Shown piece by piece: positions 39,557-48,501 of a DNA stretch of 64,000 nt (its first letter is position 1; each line of letters opens with the position of its first letter). The stretch comes from Streptomyces lomondensis. Lineage in GTDB: Bacteria > Actinomycetota > Actinomycetes > Streptomycetales > Streptomycetaceae. Both the position numbers and the translations under genes were made by a program. Under the pieces are notes generated by a model, which saw only the letters and a list, made by a program, of their open reading frames with translations, did not search any database and was not told the DNA's origin. The DNA lies in assembly GCF_014651035.1 (NCBI RefSeq), contig NZ_BMWC01000013.1, forward strand, positions 1 through 64,000, in the 5' to 3' direction.

Positions 39557-40243
39557 ATGAGACTGCTGCTCGTCGAGGACGACAACCACGTCGCCGCCGC
39601 CCTGTCGGCGGTCCTGGCACGGCACGGGTTCGACGTCACGCACGCGCGCAGCGGCGAGGAGGCCCTCCAGGCGCTGGTCCCCGAGAGCGACGGCTTCGGT
39701 GTCGTCCTGCTCGACCTGGGCCTGCCCGACCAGGACGGATACGAGGTCTGCGGCAAGATCCGCAAGCGCACCAGCACCCCGGTGATCATGGTCACCGCGC
39801 GCTCCGACGTGCGCTCCCGGATCCACGGCCTCAACCTCGGCGCCGACGACTACGTGGTGAAGCCCTACGACACCGGGGAACTGCTCGCCCGCATCCACGC
39901 GGTCAGCCGGCGCACCTCCCACGAGGACACCTCCAGCGGCATCGAGACCGAACTGCGTCTCGGCCCGGTGCACATCGAGCTGCCCACGCGCCGGGTCAGC
40001 GTGGACGGGTCGGTGATCCAGCTGACCCGCAAGGAGTTCGACCTGCTGGCCCTGCTCGCGCAGCGGCCCGGGGTGGTGTTCCGCCGGGAGCAGATCATCA
40101 GCGAGGTGTGGCGGACCAGCTGGGAGGGGACCGGGCGCACCCTGGAGGTGCACGTCGCGTCCCTGCGCGCCAAGCTGCGCATGCCCGCTCTCATCGAGAC
40201 CGTACGCGGAGTCGGCTACCGGCTCGTCGCGCCTGCCGGGTAG
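39557..40243 (+). CDS. OmpR-family response regulator
   Basis: The 228-residue regulator has a receiver domain (phospho-acceptor D53 in VVLLDLGLPDQDG; K in DDYVVKPYDTGEL) and an OmpR/PhoB winged helix (~130-226, TRKEFDLLALLAQRPGVVFR and RTLEVHVASLRAKL). Start ATG 39557 has AAGGGGG at ~7-nt spacing. The histidine kinase follows after 9 nt. The TAXI protein convergent with the kinase suggests a role in organic acid or amino acid sensing, which is inference only. Confidence 0.92.
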   Translation: MRLLLVEDDNHVAAALSAVLARHGFDVTHARSGEEALQALVPESDGFGVVLLDLGLPDQDGYEVCGKIRKRTSTPVIMVTARSDVRSRIHGLNLGADDYVVKPYDTGELLARIHAVSRRTSHEDTSSGIETELRLGPVHIELPTRRVSVDGSVIQLTRKEFDLLALLAQRPGVVFRREQIISEVWRTSWEGTGRTLEVHVASLRAKLRMPALIETVRGVGYRLVAPAG

Positions 40244-40252
40244 CGGGGCCGG

Positions 40253-41659
40253 GTGCGCACTCGTCTGCTCCCGCTGCTGATCGTCCTGATGGCGGCCGTG
40301 CTGCTCGCGCTCGGCGTGCCGCTCGCCGTCAGCCTGGCCGGCGCCCAGCAGCAGAAGGTCGTCGTGGACCGCATCGACGACACCGCGCGCTTCGCGGCCC
40401 TCGCCCAGTTCGTCACCGACTCGCCCGACGGGACCGCGGGCGCGTTCGAGAACGAGCGCCTGGCGACGCTCAGCAGCGAACTCGACAGCTACCACGAGGT
40501 CTACGGCATCCGGGCCGGTGTCTTCTACCGCAGCGGCACTGCCATGGCCCACGCCCCGGCCAGGTGGTCCCTGCCGGAGGAGGGCGAGGTGCGCGAGGCC
40601 TTCGACGAGGCGCTGCTCAGCCGCCGCAGCCACGACCCCGAGCAGGTGTGGCCCTGGCAGCGCCGCAACCTCGTGGTCGCCTCGCCGGTCATCCGGGACG
40701 GGGACGTCGTCGCGGTCGTCGTCACCGACTCGCCCACGGGGCAGATGCGCTCGCGCACGCTGCACGGCTGGCTGGTCATCGGCGCGGGCGAGTTCGCCGC
40801 GATGCTGCTGGCCGTCGGCGCCGCCCTGCGGCTGACCGGCTGGGTGCTCAAGCCCGTACGGGTCCTGGACGCCACCACCCACGACATCGCCACCGGGCGG
40901 CTGAAGTCCCGGGTGGCCGCGGCCGGAGGGCCGCCGGAACTCAGGCGCCTGGCCCGGTCGTTCAACGAGATGGCGGACAACGTCGAGGACGTGCTGGAGC
41001 AGCAGCGCGCCTTCGTCGCCGACGCCTCGCACCAGCTGCGCAACCCGCTCGCCGCGCTGCTGCTGCGCATCGAGCTGCTCTCCTTCGAACTGCCCGAGGG
41101 CAACAAGGAGATCGCCTCGGTCCAGGCCGAGGGCAAGCGCCTCGCGCAGGTGCTGGACGACCTGCTCGACCTGGCGCTGGCCGAACACACCGAGGCGGAC
41201 CTGAGGATCACCGACATCGGCGAGCTCGCCGCCGAACGCGTCGCGGCCTGGGCCCCGACCGCCGACGCCAAGGGCGTGCGCCTGCTGGGCGACTGCCCGC
41301 CCACGACCGCGTGGGCCGACCCGGTCGCGCTCTCCAGCGCGCTGGACGCGGTGATCGACAACGCGGTGAAGTTCACGCCCGAGGACCAGACCGTCGAGGT
41401 GACCGTCGCCTCCAACGGCGGCACCTCCACCATCGTCGTCACCGATCACGGCCCGGGCCTCACCGACGAGGAGCTGGCCCGGATCGGCGACCGCTTCTGG
41501 CGCAGCGGCCGGCACCAGAACATCAAGGGCTCGGGCCTCGGACTGTCCATCTCCCGGGCGCTGCTCGCCGCGGGCGGCGGCTCGATCGCGTTCGACCGCA
41601 ACGAGCCGCACGGACTGCGGGTGACCCTGCGGGTGCCCCGCTCCGGGCCTACGGCTTGA
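40253..41659 (+). CDS. Sensor histidine kinase partnered with the OmpR-type regulator
   Basis: The 468-residue kinase has an N-terminal membrane segment, an extracytoplasmic domain (~30-165), a second membrane segment (~175-195), a HAMP domain, HisKA (H260 in VADASHQLRNPLAALLLR) and HATPase (GSGLGLSISRALLAAGGG). Start GTG 40253. Its 3' end overlaps the convergent TAXI gene by 11 nt, so the two transcripts are antisense at their ends. Confidence 0.92.
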   Translation: MRTRLLPLLIVLMAAVLLALGVPLAVSLAGAQQQKVVVDRIDDTARFAALAQFVTDSPDGTAGAFENERLATLSSELDSYHEVYGIRAGVFYRSGTAMAHAPARWSLPEEGEVREAFDEALLSRRSHDPEQVWPWQRRNLVVASPVIRDGDVVAVVVTDSPTGQMRSRTLHGWLVIGAGEFAAMLLAVGAALRLTGWVLKPVRVLDATTHDIATGRLKSRVAAAGGPPELRRLARSFNEMADNVEDVLEQQRAFVADASHQLRNPLAALLLRIELLSFELPEGNKEIASVQAEGKRLAQVLDDLLDLALAEHTEADLRITDIGELAAERVAAWAPTADAKGVRLLGDCPPTTAWADPVALSSALDAVIDNAVKFTPEDQTVEVTVASNGGTSTIVVTDHGPGLTDEELARIGDRFWRSGRHQNIKGSGLGLSISRALLAAGGGSIAFDRNEPHGLRVTLRVPRSGPTA

Positions 41660-42650
41660 CCGACTGGTAGTAGCGCTGGGCGCCGACGTGCAGCTGGAGC
41701 GGGTCGGTGTAGATCGCCGTGCGGACGTCGACCAGCTGGGCGGAGTGGACGGTCGCGCCGATGCCGTCCCGGCTGTCGAGCACCGTACGGGTCAGCCACT
41801 CGGTGAGCCGGGGATCCATGTCGCTCCGGGTGACCAGCAGGTTGGACACCGCCAGGGTGGGCACCGGGTCGCCGCGCTGGATGGTGGGGTAGGCCGACTC
41901 CGGCATCTTGGTGGCGCGGTAGTACCGCGTGGCGCCGCCCTGGTCGTGCAGCTTGGCCACGAGTCCGGCGTCGATCGGCACGAACCGGAAGGCCGACGCC
42001 GACTTCTTGGCCAGCCGGCTGAGCCCGTCCGTGGGCAGTCCGCCCGACCAGAAGAAGGCGTCGAGGCCGTGTCCCAGCCGCTTGGGCCCGGTGTCGATGC
42101 CGTCCGACGACGGCTTGATGTCCTTCTCCGGGTCGATTCCGGCCGCCTTGAGCACGCCGTTCGCGATCAGCCGCACACCGGAGTCGGGCAGCCCTATGGC
42201 CACGCGCTTGCCCCGCAGGTCCGCGACGGAGCGGATGTCCGAGTCCGGCGGTACGACGAGCTGCACGTAGTCGTCGTACAGGCGCGCGACACCGCGCAGC
42301 CGGCCGGCGCCCGCGCCGTTGTCGAGCTTGTACGTGGCGACCGCGTCGGCCGCGGCGATCGCGAAGTCGGCCTTGCCGGTCGCCACGTCCGCGACGTTCT
42401 CCTGCGAACCGGCACTGGTCAGCAGCCGCACCTTCAGATCCGGCATGTCCTTGTCGATCTCGGCGCGCAGGAGCTCGCCGTACTCGTGGTAGACCCCCGC
42501 GCGCGTGCCCGTGCTGAACGTGATCGTGCCGGCCGGCGGCGCCTCGGCCCAGGGGCGCAGCCACCACAGCAGCAGCCCGAGGACCACGAGGGAGGCGGCA
42601 CCGCCCTGGAGGGCCCGGCGCCTGCCGATACGGGGGAAGGTCCTGGACAT
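41649..42650 (-). CDS. TAXI family TRAP-type solute-binding protein
   Basis: The 333-residue protein has a positively charged N-terminus (RIGRRRALQGG, twin-arginine-like), a hydrophobic anchor (~18-30) and TAXI-family sequence (TGTRAGVYHEYGELLRAEID, LTSAGSQENVADVATGKADF, RGKRVAIGLPDSGVRLIANG). TAXI proteins normally deliver solutes to a TRAP permease. No permease gene lies near, so it is an orphan and may serve the adjacent two-component kinase as a sensing subunit. The anchor may be uncleaved. Confidence 0.85.
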   Translation of the reverse strand: MSRTFPRIGRRRALQGGAASLVVLGLLLWWLRPWAEAPPAGTITFSTGTRAGVYHEYGELLRAEIDKDMPDLKVRLLTSAGSQENVADVATGKADFAIAAADAVATYKLDNGAGAGRLRGVARLYDDYVQLVVPPDSDIRSVADLRGKRVAIGLPDSGVRLIANGVLKAAGIDPEKDIKPSSDGIDTGPKRLGHGLDAFFWSGGLPTDGLSRLAKKSASAFRFVPIDAGLVAKLHDQGGATRYYRATKMPESAYPTIQRGDPVPTLAVSNLLVTRSDMDPRLTEWLTRTVLDSRDGIGATVHSAQLVDVRTAIYTDPLQLHVGAQRYYQSVKP

Positions 42651-42732
42651 GCGCGAGATCCTGCCAGCCCCGGTGCCCCTCTGACCAGGGGCGGGCCCCG
42701 GCCGGGCGGAGGGGAGTGTCAGTGGCGGCCAC

Positions 42733-42738
42733 TACAGT
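42733..42738 (+). promoter_or_regulatory. -10 box giving a leaderless mRNA for the MazG-like gene
   Basis: TACAGT lies 7 nt before ATG 42746 and no Shine-Dalgarno sequence is present. Confidence 0.5.
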
Positions 42739-42745
42739 CGGCCCC

Positions 42746-43177
42746 ATGAGCTCCTCGCCCGCCGACCTGGTCCGTGAATTCCACCGCGCCTTCGGCCTGG
42801 ACGCCCGCAGCACCCCGACGGAAGTCTCTCCGGAACTCGCCGCCCACCGCGGCGAACTCCTCGCGGAGGAGGCCGCGGAGGTCGCCGAGGTGTCGGTGAC
42901 CGGCCCGCTGGACCGGCTCGCCCACGAACTGGCGGACGTCGTCTACGTCGCGTACGGCACGGCCCTCGTCCACGGCATCGATCTCGACGCGGTGCTCGCC
43001 GAGGTCCACCGCTCCAACATGACCAAGATCGGCCCCGACGGCTCTGTCTCCCGCCGTGAGGACGGCAAGGTCCTCAAGGGCGAGCACTACGAGGCACCGG
43101 ATGTGCCGGGGGTACTGCGGAAGCAGGGATGGGTGCCGGGCGGAGTGACTGACCTTCCCGGGCCGCGGGGTGGCTGA
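42746..43177 (+). CDS. MazG-like nucleotide pyrophosphohydrolase
   Basis: The 143-residue all-alpha NTP pyrophosphohydrolase has the metal-binding acidic residues in GELLAEEAAEVAEVS and HELADVVYVAYGTALVHG. It then has VHRSNMTKIGPDGSVSRRED and KVLKGEHYEAPD, a pattern shared with phage and actinobacterial MazG-like enzymes. It would hydrolyse a (d)NTP or modified nucleotide to monophosphate. The gap of 69 nt to the convergent antiporter holds short G/C-rich direct repeats (GGGTGGCTGAC twice). Confidence 0.83.
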   Translation: MSSSPADLVREFHRAFGLDARSTPTEVSPELAAHRGELLAEEAAEVAEVSVTGPLDRLAHELADVVYVAYGTALVHGIDLDAVLAEVHRSNMTKIGPDGSVSRREDGKVLKGEHYEAPDVPGVLRKQGWVPGGVTDLPGPRGG

Positions 43178-43246
43178 CCCGAGCTGCCCGGGCTGCCCGG
43201 GCTGCGGGGTGGCTGACTCGGGCCGCCCAGACCGCCCACCCCCTCC

Positions 43247-44464
43247 TCAGTCCGCCACCGGTGCCTCCGCCTCCGTCGCCCGGGGCGCCGCCTCCGGGCG
43301 ACCAGGCTCGCGGCGGCGCGCCCACCAGGTCGCCACGGGCTCCGTGTAGCGCGCGGTGAGCGGGCCCAGGACGACCAGAATCAGGACGTAGGCCGTGGCC
43401 AGGGGGCCGAGGGACGGTTCGATGCCGGCCGCGACCGCGAGCCCCGCGATGACGATCGAGAACTCGCCGCGGGCCACCAGCGCGCCGCCCGCCCGCCAGC
43501 GGCCCTTGACGGAGATCCCGGCCCGCCGGGCCGCCCAGTACCCGGTGGCGATCTTCGTCAGCGCGGTGACGACGGCCAGGCCCAGGGCCGGCAGCAGGAC
43601 GGGCGGGATGCTGGACGGGTCGGTGTGCAGCCCGAAGAAGACGAAGAAGACCGCCGCGAACAGGTCACGCAGGGGGCTCAGCAGGGTGTGCGCACCCTCC
43701 GCCACCTCGCCCGACAGCGCGATGCCCACCAGGAAGGCCCCGACGGCCGCCGACACCTGGAGCTGCTGCGCGACACCCGCGACCAGGATCGTCAGGCCCA
43801 GCACGACCAGCAGCAGCTTCTCCGGATCGTCGCTGGAGACGAACCGCGAGATGACCCTGCCGTAGCGCAGGGCCAGGAACAGCACGAGCCCCGCCGCGCC
43901 GAGCGCGATCGCCAGGGTCATGCTGCCCGCCAGCAGCCCGGCCCCCGCCACCAGCGCCGTCACGATGGGCAGGTACACCGCCATCGCCAGGTCCTCCAGC
44001 ACCAGCACGCTGAGGATCACCGGCGTCTCCCGGTTGCCGACCCGGCCCAGGTCGCCGAGCACCTTCGCGATCACGCCGGACGACGAGATCCAGGTGACAC
44101 CGGCCAGGACGACGGCGGCCACCGGCCCCCAGCCCAGCAGCAGCGCCACCGCGGCCCCGGGCAGCGCGTTGAGCGCGCAGTCGACCAGACCGGACGGGTA
44201 GTGGGTCTTGAGGTTGGAGACCAGATCGCTCGCCGTGTACTCCAGGCCCAGCATCAACAGCAGCAGGATGACGCCGATCTCGGCGCCCGTCGCGATGAAC
44301 TCCTCGCTCGCGCCCAGCGGCAGCAGACCGCCCTCGCCGAACGCCAGACCGGCCAGGAGGTACAGCGGTATGGGCGACAGCTGGAAACGGGCGGCGAACC
44401 GGCCGAGGAGGCCGAGGCCGAGAATGATGGAACCGAACTCGATCAGCAGGACCGCGGAGTGCAC
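43247..44464 (-). CDS. K+/H+ antiporter subunit, CPA2 family (KhtU-like)
   Basis: The 405-residue antiporter has about twelve membrane segments and CPA2 sequence (GLLGRFAARFQLSPIPLYLL, GLEYTASDLVSNLK, VILSVLVLEDLAMAVYLPIV, GEFSIVIAGLAVAAG). Start GTG 44464 follows the partner stop by 4 nt, with GGGAG 7 nt before it. The partner gene encodes a KhtT-type regulatory protein, which points to a K+(NH4+)/H+ antiporter that exports K+. Confidence 0.88.
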   Translation of the reverse strand: MHSAVLLIEFGSIILGLGLLGRFAARFQLSPIPLYLLAGLAFGEGGLLPLGASEEFIATGAEIGVILLLLMLGLEYTASDLVSNLKTHYPSGLVDCALNALPGAAVALLLGWGPVAAVVLAGVTWISSSGVIAKVLGDLGRVGNRETPVILSVLVLEDLAMAVYLPIVTALVAGAGLLAGSMTLAIALGAAGLVLFLALRYGRVISRFVSSDDPEKLLLVVLGLTILVAGVAQQLQVSAAVGAFLVGIALSGEVAEGAHTLLSPLRDLFAAVFFVFFGLHTDPSSIPPVLLPALGLAVVTALTKIATGYWAARRAGISVKGRWRAGGALVARGEFSIVIAGLAVAAGIEPSLGPLATAYVLILVVLGPLTARYTEPVATWWARRREPGRPEAAPRATEAEAPVAD

Positions 44465-44468
44465 CGGC

Positions 44469-44954
44469 TCACTCCCGCCCGAGTATCGTCGCGGCCGCGT
44501 CGACGCCCTCACGGGTGCCGACGACGATCAGCGTGTCACCGCCCGCCAGCCGGAAGTCCGGCGCGGGCGACGGGATGGCCTCGGCCCGGCGCAGCACCGC
44601 CACGACCGACGCGCCCGTGTCCGTCCGCATCCGAGTGTCGCCCAGCACCCGCCCGTTCCAGCGCGAGGTCGCTGCCACCTCGACCCGCTCGGCGACCAGC
44701 CCCAGGTCCGTGGTGTACAGCAGACTCGGGCTGTGGTGGGAGGGCTTCAGCGCGTCGATCAGCGAGCCCGCCTCCGAGCTGGTCAGCCGCAGCGACTGCG
44801 CACAGGAGTCGGGATCGTCGGCCCGGTACACGTTCACCGTGCGCGTGCCGTCGCGGTGCGCCACCACCGACAGATGGCGGTGTTCCCGGGTCTCCAGGTC
44901 GTACTGGACCCCGATACCCGGTAGCGGCGTCGCCCTCAGGCGCGGAGCTGACAC
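44469..44954 (-). CDS. KhtT-type regulatory subunit with RCK_C domain
   Basis: The 161-residue soluble protein has an N-terminal KhtT-like domain (LPGIGVQYDLETREHRHLSV) and a C-terminal RCK_C/TrkA-C domain (~75-160, FRLAGGDTLIVVGTREGVDA). In Bacillus, KhtT controls KhtU and binds a nucleotide such as cyclic-di-AMP. Start GTG 44954 has AGGGGAA 5 nt before it. It is the first gene of the pair. Confidence 0.87.
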   Translation of the reverse strand: MSAPRLRATPLPGIGVQYDLETREHRHLSVVAHRDGTRTVNVYRADDPDSCAQSLRLTSSEAGSLIDALKPSHHSPSLLYTTDLGLVAERVEVAATSRWNGRVLGDTRMRTDTGASVVAVLRRAEAIPSPAPDFRLAGGDTLIVVGTREGVDAAATILGRE

Positions 44955-45053
44955 GTTTCTTCCCCTAGTTCGTCTTGTTTGTATTGCTTTTGCCGGTGTT
45001 GTGACTGGTGTCGATCATCGGACGGGCCACGTCCGCATGCTGTCATCCGGCCG

Positions 45054-45059
45054 TACGGT
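45054..45059 (+). promoter_or_regulatory. -10 box giving a leaderless mRNA for the NarL-type kinase gene
   Basis: TACGGT lies 6 nt before ATG 45066, and no Shine-Dalgarno sequence is present. The same -10 hexamer and 6-nt spacing occur at the SDR gene (20035). Confidence 0.5.
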
Positions 45060-45065
45060 GACGAC

Positions 45066-46109
45066 ATGGGTGTCGTGACGGATATACGCGGCGGCCGGTC
45101 GCCGGAGAGGGTGGAGCGGGCGGTGTCGTACGCGAGGGCCGGAAAGGGCGGATCCAGGAACGTGTCGTTGTTCTGGCGGATCTTCTCGCTCAACGCCGCG
45201 GGCCTGGTCGTGGCCACCGCGCTGCTGCTCGGCCCGGTCACCGTCTCCACCCCCGTCCTGGCGGGTGAGGCGGTCGTCCTGCTCGGCGGCCTGGCGGTGC
45301 TGCTGGCGGGCAACGCCCTCGTACTGCGCTTCGGCCTCGCGCCCCTGCAACGGCTGGACCGGGCCATGGCCACCGCCGACCTGCTGCGCCCGGGGTCCCG
45401 CCCGGTGGTGGCCGGCCCGGCGGAGGCGGCCGGGCTGATCACGACGTACAACACGATGCTCGACCGGCTGGAGGCCGAGCGGGCCGCGGGTGCCGCCCGG
45501 GCGCTGTCCGCCCAGGAGAGCGAGCGGCACCGGATCGCCCGGGAACTCCACGACGAGGTCGGGCAGACCCTGACCGCCGTCCTCCTCCAGCTCAAGCGCG
45601 TCGCGGACCGGGCGCCCGAGGACCTGCGCGAGGACGTGGGCCAGGCGCAGGAGGCCACCCGGGCCGGCCTGGACGAGATCCGGCGCATCGCCCGCCGGCT
45701 GCGCCCCGGTGTCCTGGAGGAGCTGGGACTGGCCAGCGCCCTGCGCTCGCTCGCCACCGAGTTCACCACCCACGGGCTGACCGTGCGCCACCACGTCACC
45801 GGCGACCTCCCCGCCCTCACCCCGGAATCGGAACTCGTCGTCTACCGGGTGGCCCAGGAAGGCCTCACCAACACCGCCCGGCACGCCGCCGCCGACCGAG
45901 CCGAACTCCGGCTCCGGCCGGTGCCCGGCGGCGTCGAACTCCTCGTACGCGACAACGGCACCGGCCTCGGCACCGCATCCGAGGGCGCCGGCATCACGGG
46001 GATGCGTGAACGCGCCCTCCTGGTCGGCGCCGCCCTCACCGTGGAACCGGCCCCGGGCCGGGGCACCGACGTGCGGCTGCGCGTCCCCGTGACGGAAGGA
46101 CCCCGCTGA
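45066..46109 (+). CDS. NarL-family sensor histidine kinase
   Basis: The 347-residue kinase has two membrane segments (~35-95) with little outside the membrane, a HAMP-like linker, HisKA_3 (H162 in RHRIARELHDEVGQTLTAVL) and a HATPase of the short NarX/DesK type (DNGTGLG, GITGMRERALLVGA). The stop overlaps the next ATG (TGATG). From memory this equals SCO5784, whose system with SCO5785 affects secondary metabolism and secreted proteins. The sensed signal is unknown. Confidence 0.9.
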   Translation: MGVVTDIRGGRSPERVERAVSYARAGKGGSRNVSLFWRIFSLNAAGLVVATALLLGPVTVSTPVLAGEAVVLLGGLAVLLAGNALVLRFGLAPLQRLDRAMATADLLRPGSRPVVAGPAEAAGLITTYNTMLDRLEAERAAGAARALSAQESERHRIARELHDEVGQTLTAVLLQLKRVADRAPEDLREDVGQAQEATRAGLDEIRRIARRLRPGVLEELGLASALRSLATEFTTHGLTVRHHVTGDLPALTPESELVVYRVAQEGLTNTARHAAADRAELRLRPVPGGVELLVRDNGTGLGTASEGAGITGMRERALLVGAALTVEPAPGRGTDVRLRVPVTEGPR

Positions 46110-46762
46110 TGTCCCCTCCGATCCGCGTCCTGCTCGCCGACGACCACACCCTCGTCCGCCGGGGGGTGCGCCTCATCCTCGACGGGGAACCGGACCTGAC
46201 CGTGGTGGCCGAGGCCGGAGACGGGGCCGAGGCCGTCGCGCGGGCCCGGGACACCGCCGTGGACCTGGCCGTCCTGGACGTGGCCATGCCCCGCATGACC
46301 GGCCTCCAGGCGGCCCGCGAACTCTCCCGCCGGCTGCCCGATCTGCACATCCTGATCCTGACGATGTACGACAACGAGGAGTACTTCTTCGAGGCGCTCA
46401 GGGCCGGAGCCAGCGGCTACGTCCTCAAGTCCGTCGCCGACCGCGACCTGGTCGAGGCGTGCCGGGCGGCCGTGCGGGACGAGCCGTTCATCTACCCGGG
46501 CGCCGAGCGGGCCCTCGTCCGCTCCTACCTGGAGCGGCTGCACCGGGGCGACGGCCTGCCGGAACGCGCCATCACCGAACGCGAGGAGGAGATCCTCAAG
46601 CTGGTCGCCGAGGGTCACACCTCGAAGGAGATCGGCGAACTCCTCTTCATCAGCGCCAAGACGGTCGAACGCCACCGCGCCAACCTCCTGCAGAAGCTCG
46701 GCATGCGCGACCGCCTGGAGCTGACCCGGTACGCGATCCGGGCCGGTCTCATCGAGCCCTGA
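46109..46762 (+). CDS. NarL/LuxR-family response regulator
   Basis: The 217-residue protein has a receiver domain (D57 in DLAVLDVAMPRMTG; K in SGYVLKSVADRDLVE) and a LuxR-type HTH (~150-215, ITEREEEILKLVAEGHTSKE and LLFISAKTVERHRANLLQKL). The ATG overlaps the kinase stop. It is the partner of the kinase at 45066-46109. Confidence 0.93.
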   Translation: MSPPIRVLLADDHTLVRRGVRLILDGEPDLTVVAEAGDGAEAVARARDTAVDLAVLDVAMPRMTGLQAARELSRRLPDLHILILTMYDNEEYFFEALRAGASGYVLKSVADRDLVEACRAAVRDEPFIYPGAERALVRSYLERLHRGDGLPERAITEREEEILKLVAEGHTSKEIGELLFISAKTVERHRANLLQKLGMRDRLELTRYAIRAGLIEP

Positions 46763-46813
46763 GCGCGCGAGCCGCGTTGTCCACAGGCGGCCGGGCCACG
46801 TCCGCCGACCGCC

Positions 46814-46819
46814 TACCCT
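46814..46819 (+). promoter_or_regulatory. -10 box giving a leaderless miaB mRNA
   Basis: TACCCT lies 7 nt before ATG 46827 and no Shine-Dalgarno sequence is present. Confidence 0.5.
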
Positions 46820-46826
46820 TGTCCCC

Positions 46827-48341
46827 ATGAGCAGCATCGACCGGAGCCAGTCAGTGGGCGGCACGCGCACGTACGAGGTACGCACCTACGGGTGCCAGAT
46901 GAACGTCCACGACTCCGAGCGATTGGCCGGACTGCTGGAGGACGCGGGCTACGTCCGCGCCCCCGAGGGCGCCGACGCGGCCGACGTCGTCGTCTTCAAC
47001 ACCTGCGCCGTGCGCGAGAACGCCGACAACAAGCTGTACGGCAACCTCGGCCACCTCGCGCCGAAGAAGGCGAGCCGCCCCGGCATGCAGATCGCGGTCG
47101 GCGGCTGCCTGGCGCAGAAGGACCGCGACACCATCGTGAAGAAGGCGCCCTGGGTGGACGTCGTCTTCGGCACGCACAACATCGGCAAGCTCCCGGTCCT
47201 GCTGGAGCGCGCCCGCGTGCAGGAGGAGGCGCAGGTCGAGATCGCCGAGTCCCTGGAGGCGTTCCCCTCGACGCTGCCCACGCGCCGCGAGAGCGCGTAC
47301 GCGGCCTGGGTGTCGATCTCCGTCGGCTGCAACAACACCTGCACGTTCTGCATCGTCCCGGCCCTGCGCGGCAAGGAGAAGGACCGCCGCCCCGGCGACA
47401 TCCTCGCCGAGATCGAGGCCCTGGTCGCCGAGGGCGTCTGTGAGGTCACGCTGCTCGGGCAGAACGTCAACGCGTACGGCTCCGACATCGGCGACCGCGA
47501 GGCCTTCAGCAAGCTGCTGCGCGCCTGCGGGAGGATCGACGGCCTGGAGCGCGTCCGCTTCACCTCCCCGCACCCGCGCGACTTCACCGACGACGTCATC
47601 GCCGCCATGGCCGAGACGCCGAACGTGATGCCGCAGCTGCACATGCCGCTGCAGTCCGGCTCGGACCCGGTCCTGAAGGCGATGCGCCGCTCCTACCGCC
47701 AGGAGCGCTTCCTCGGGATCATCGAGAAGGTCCGCGCCGCCATCCCGCACGCCGCGATCAGCACGGACATCATCGTGGGCTTCCCCGGCGAGACCGAGGA
47801 GGACTTCGAGCAGACGCTGCACGTGGTGCGCGAGGCCCGCTTCGCCCAGGCGTTCACCTTCCAGTACTCCAAGCGCCCCGGCACCCCGGCCGCCGAGATG
47901 GACGGCCAGATCCCCAAGAAGGTCGTCCAGGAGCGCTACGAGCGGCTCGTCGCCCTCCAGGAGGAGATCTCCTGGGAGGAGAACAAGAAGCAGGTCGGCC
48001 GCACGCTGGAGCTGATGGTCGCCGAGGGCGAGGGCCGCAAGGACGACACGACCCACCGCCTGTCCGGCCGCGCCCCCGACAACCGCCTCGTCCACTTCAC
48101 CAAGCCGGACCAGGAGGTCCGCCCCGGCGACGTGGTCACGGTGGAGATCACCTACGCCGCCCCGCACCACCTCCTCGCCGAGGGCCCCGTCCTCGACGTG
48201 CGCCGCACGCGCGCGGGCGACGCCTGGGAGAAGCGGAACGCGGCCGAGCAGGCCAAGCCGGCCGGCGTGATGCTGGGCCTGCCGAAGATCGGCGCCCCGG
48301 AGCCGCTGCCGGTCGCGGCGAGCGGCTGCGGCTGCGACTGA
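46827..48341 (+). CDS. miaB: tRNA-2-methylthio-N6-dimethylallyladenosine synthase MiaB
   Basis: The 504-residue radical-SAM methylthiotransferase acts on i6A37 of tRNAs. The N-terminal cluster domain has VRTYGCQMNVHDSERLAGLL, NTCAVRENADNKLYG and GGCLAQKD. The radical-SAM motif is SVGCNNTCTFCIVPALRGKE (Cys ~168, 172, 175), followed by EVTLLGQNVNAYGSD and a TRAM domain. The tail ends in GCGCD. MiaA, encoded at 50213-51151, supplies its substrate. The gene order miaB-LigB-like-miaA-dapF is shared with Mycobacterium. Confidence 0.96.
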   Translation: MSSIDRSQSVGGTRTYEVRTYGCQMNVHDSERLAGLLEDAGYVRAPEGADAADVVVFNTCAVRENADNKLYGNLGHLAPKKASRPGMQIAVGGCLAQKDRDTIVKKAPWVDVVFGTHNIGKLPVLLERARVQEEAQVEIAESLEAFPSTLPTRRESAYAAWVSISVGCNNTCTFCIVPALRGKEKDRRPGDILAEIEALVAEGVCEVTLLGQNVNAYGSDIGDREAFSKLLRACGRIDGLERVRFTSPHPRDFTDDVIAAMAETPNVMPQLHMPLQSGSDPVLKAMRRSYRQERFLGIIEKVRAAIPHAAISTDIIVGFPGETEEDFEQTLHVVREARFAQAFTFQYSKRPGTPAAEMDGQIPKKVVQERYERLVALQEEISWEENKKQVGRTLELMVAEGEGRKDDTTHRLSGRAPDNRLVHFTKPDQEVRPGDVVTVEITYAAPHHLLAEGPVLDVRRTRAGDAWEKRNAAEQAKPAGVMLGLPKIGAPEPLPVAASGCGCD

Positions 48342-48343
48342 GG

Positions 48344-48397
48344 GCGGCTGCGTCAGCCATTGCGGCTGCGTCGGCCCTTGCGGCCGCGTCAGCCGTA
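48344..48397 (+). repeat. Three 18-bp imperfect tandem repeats after miaB
   Basis: Units GCGGCTGCGTCAGCCATT (48344-48361), GCGGCTGCGTCGGCCCTT (48362-48379) and GCGGCCGCGTCAGCCGTA (48380-48397) follow 2 nt after the miaB stop. Nearby, GTGGTCGGCGTGC is repeated twice (about 48454-48481). No gene is seen between 48342 and 48514. Confidence 0.8.
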
Positions 48398-48501
48398 AAA
48401 CAGGGCTCGGGTTCCCCGGGCGCAGGAGGCGCCCGCAGCAGGTGGGACGCGGCCGTGGTCGGCGTGCGTGGTCGGCGTGCGTGCGGGCGGACCCTGAGGA
48501 C

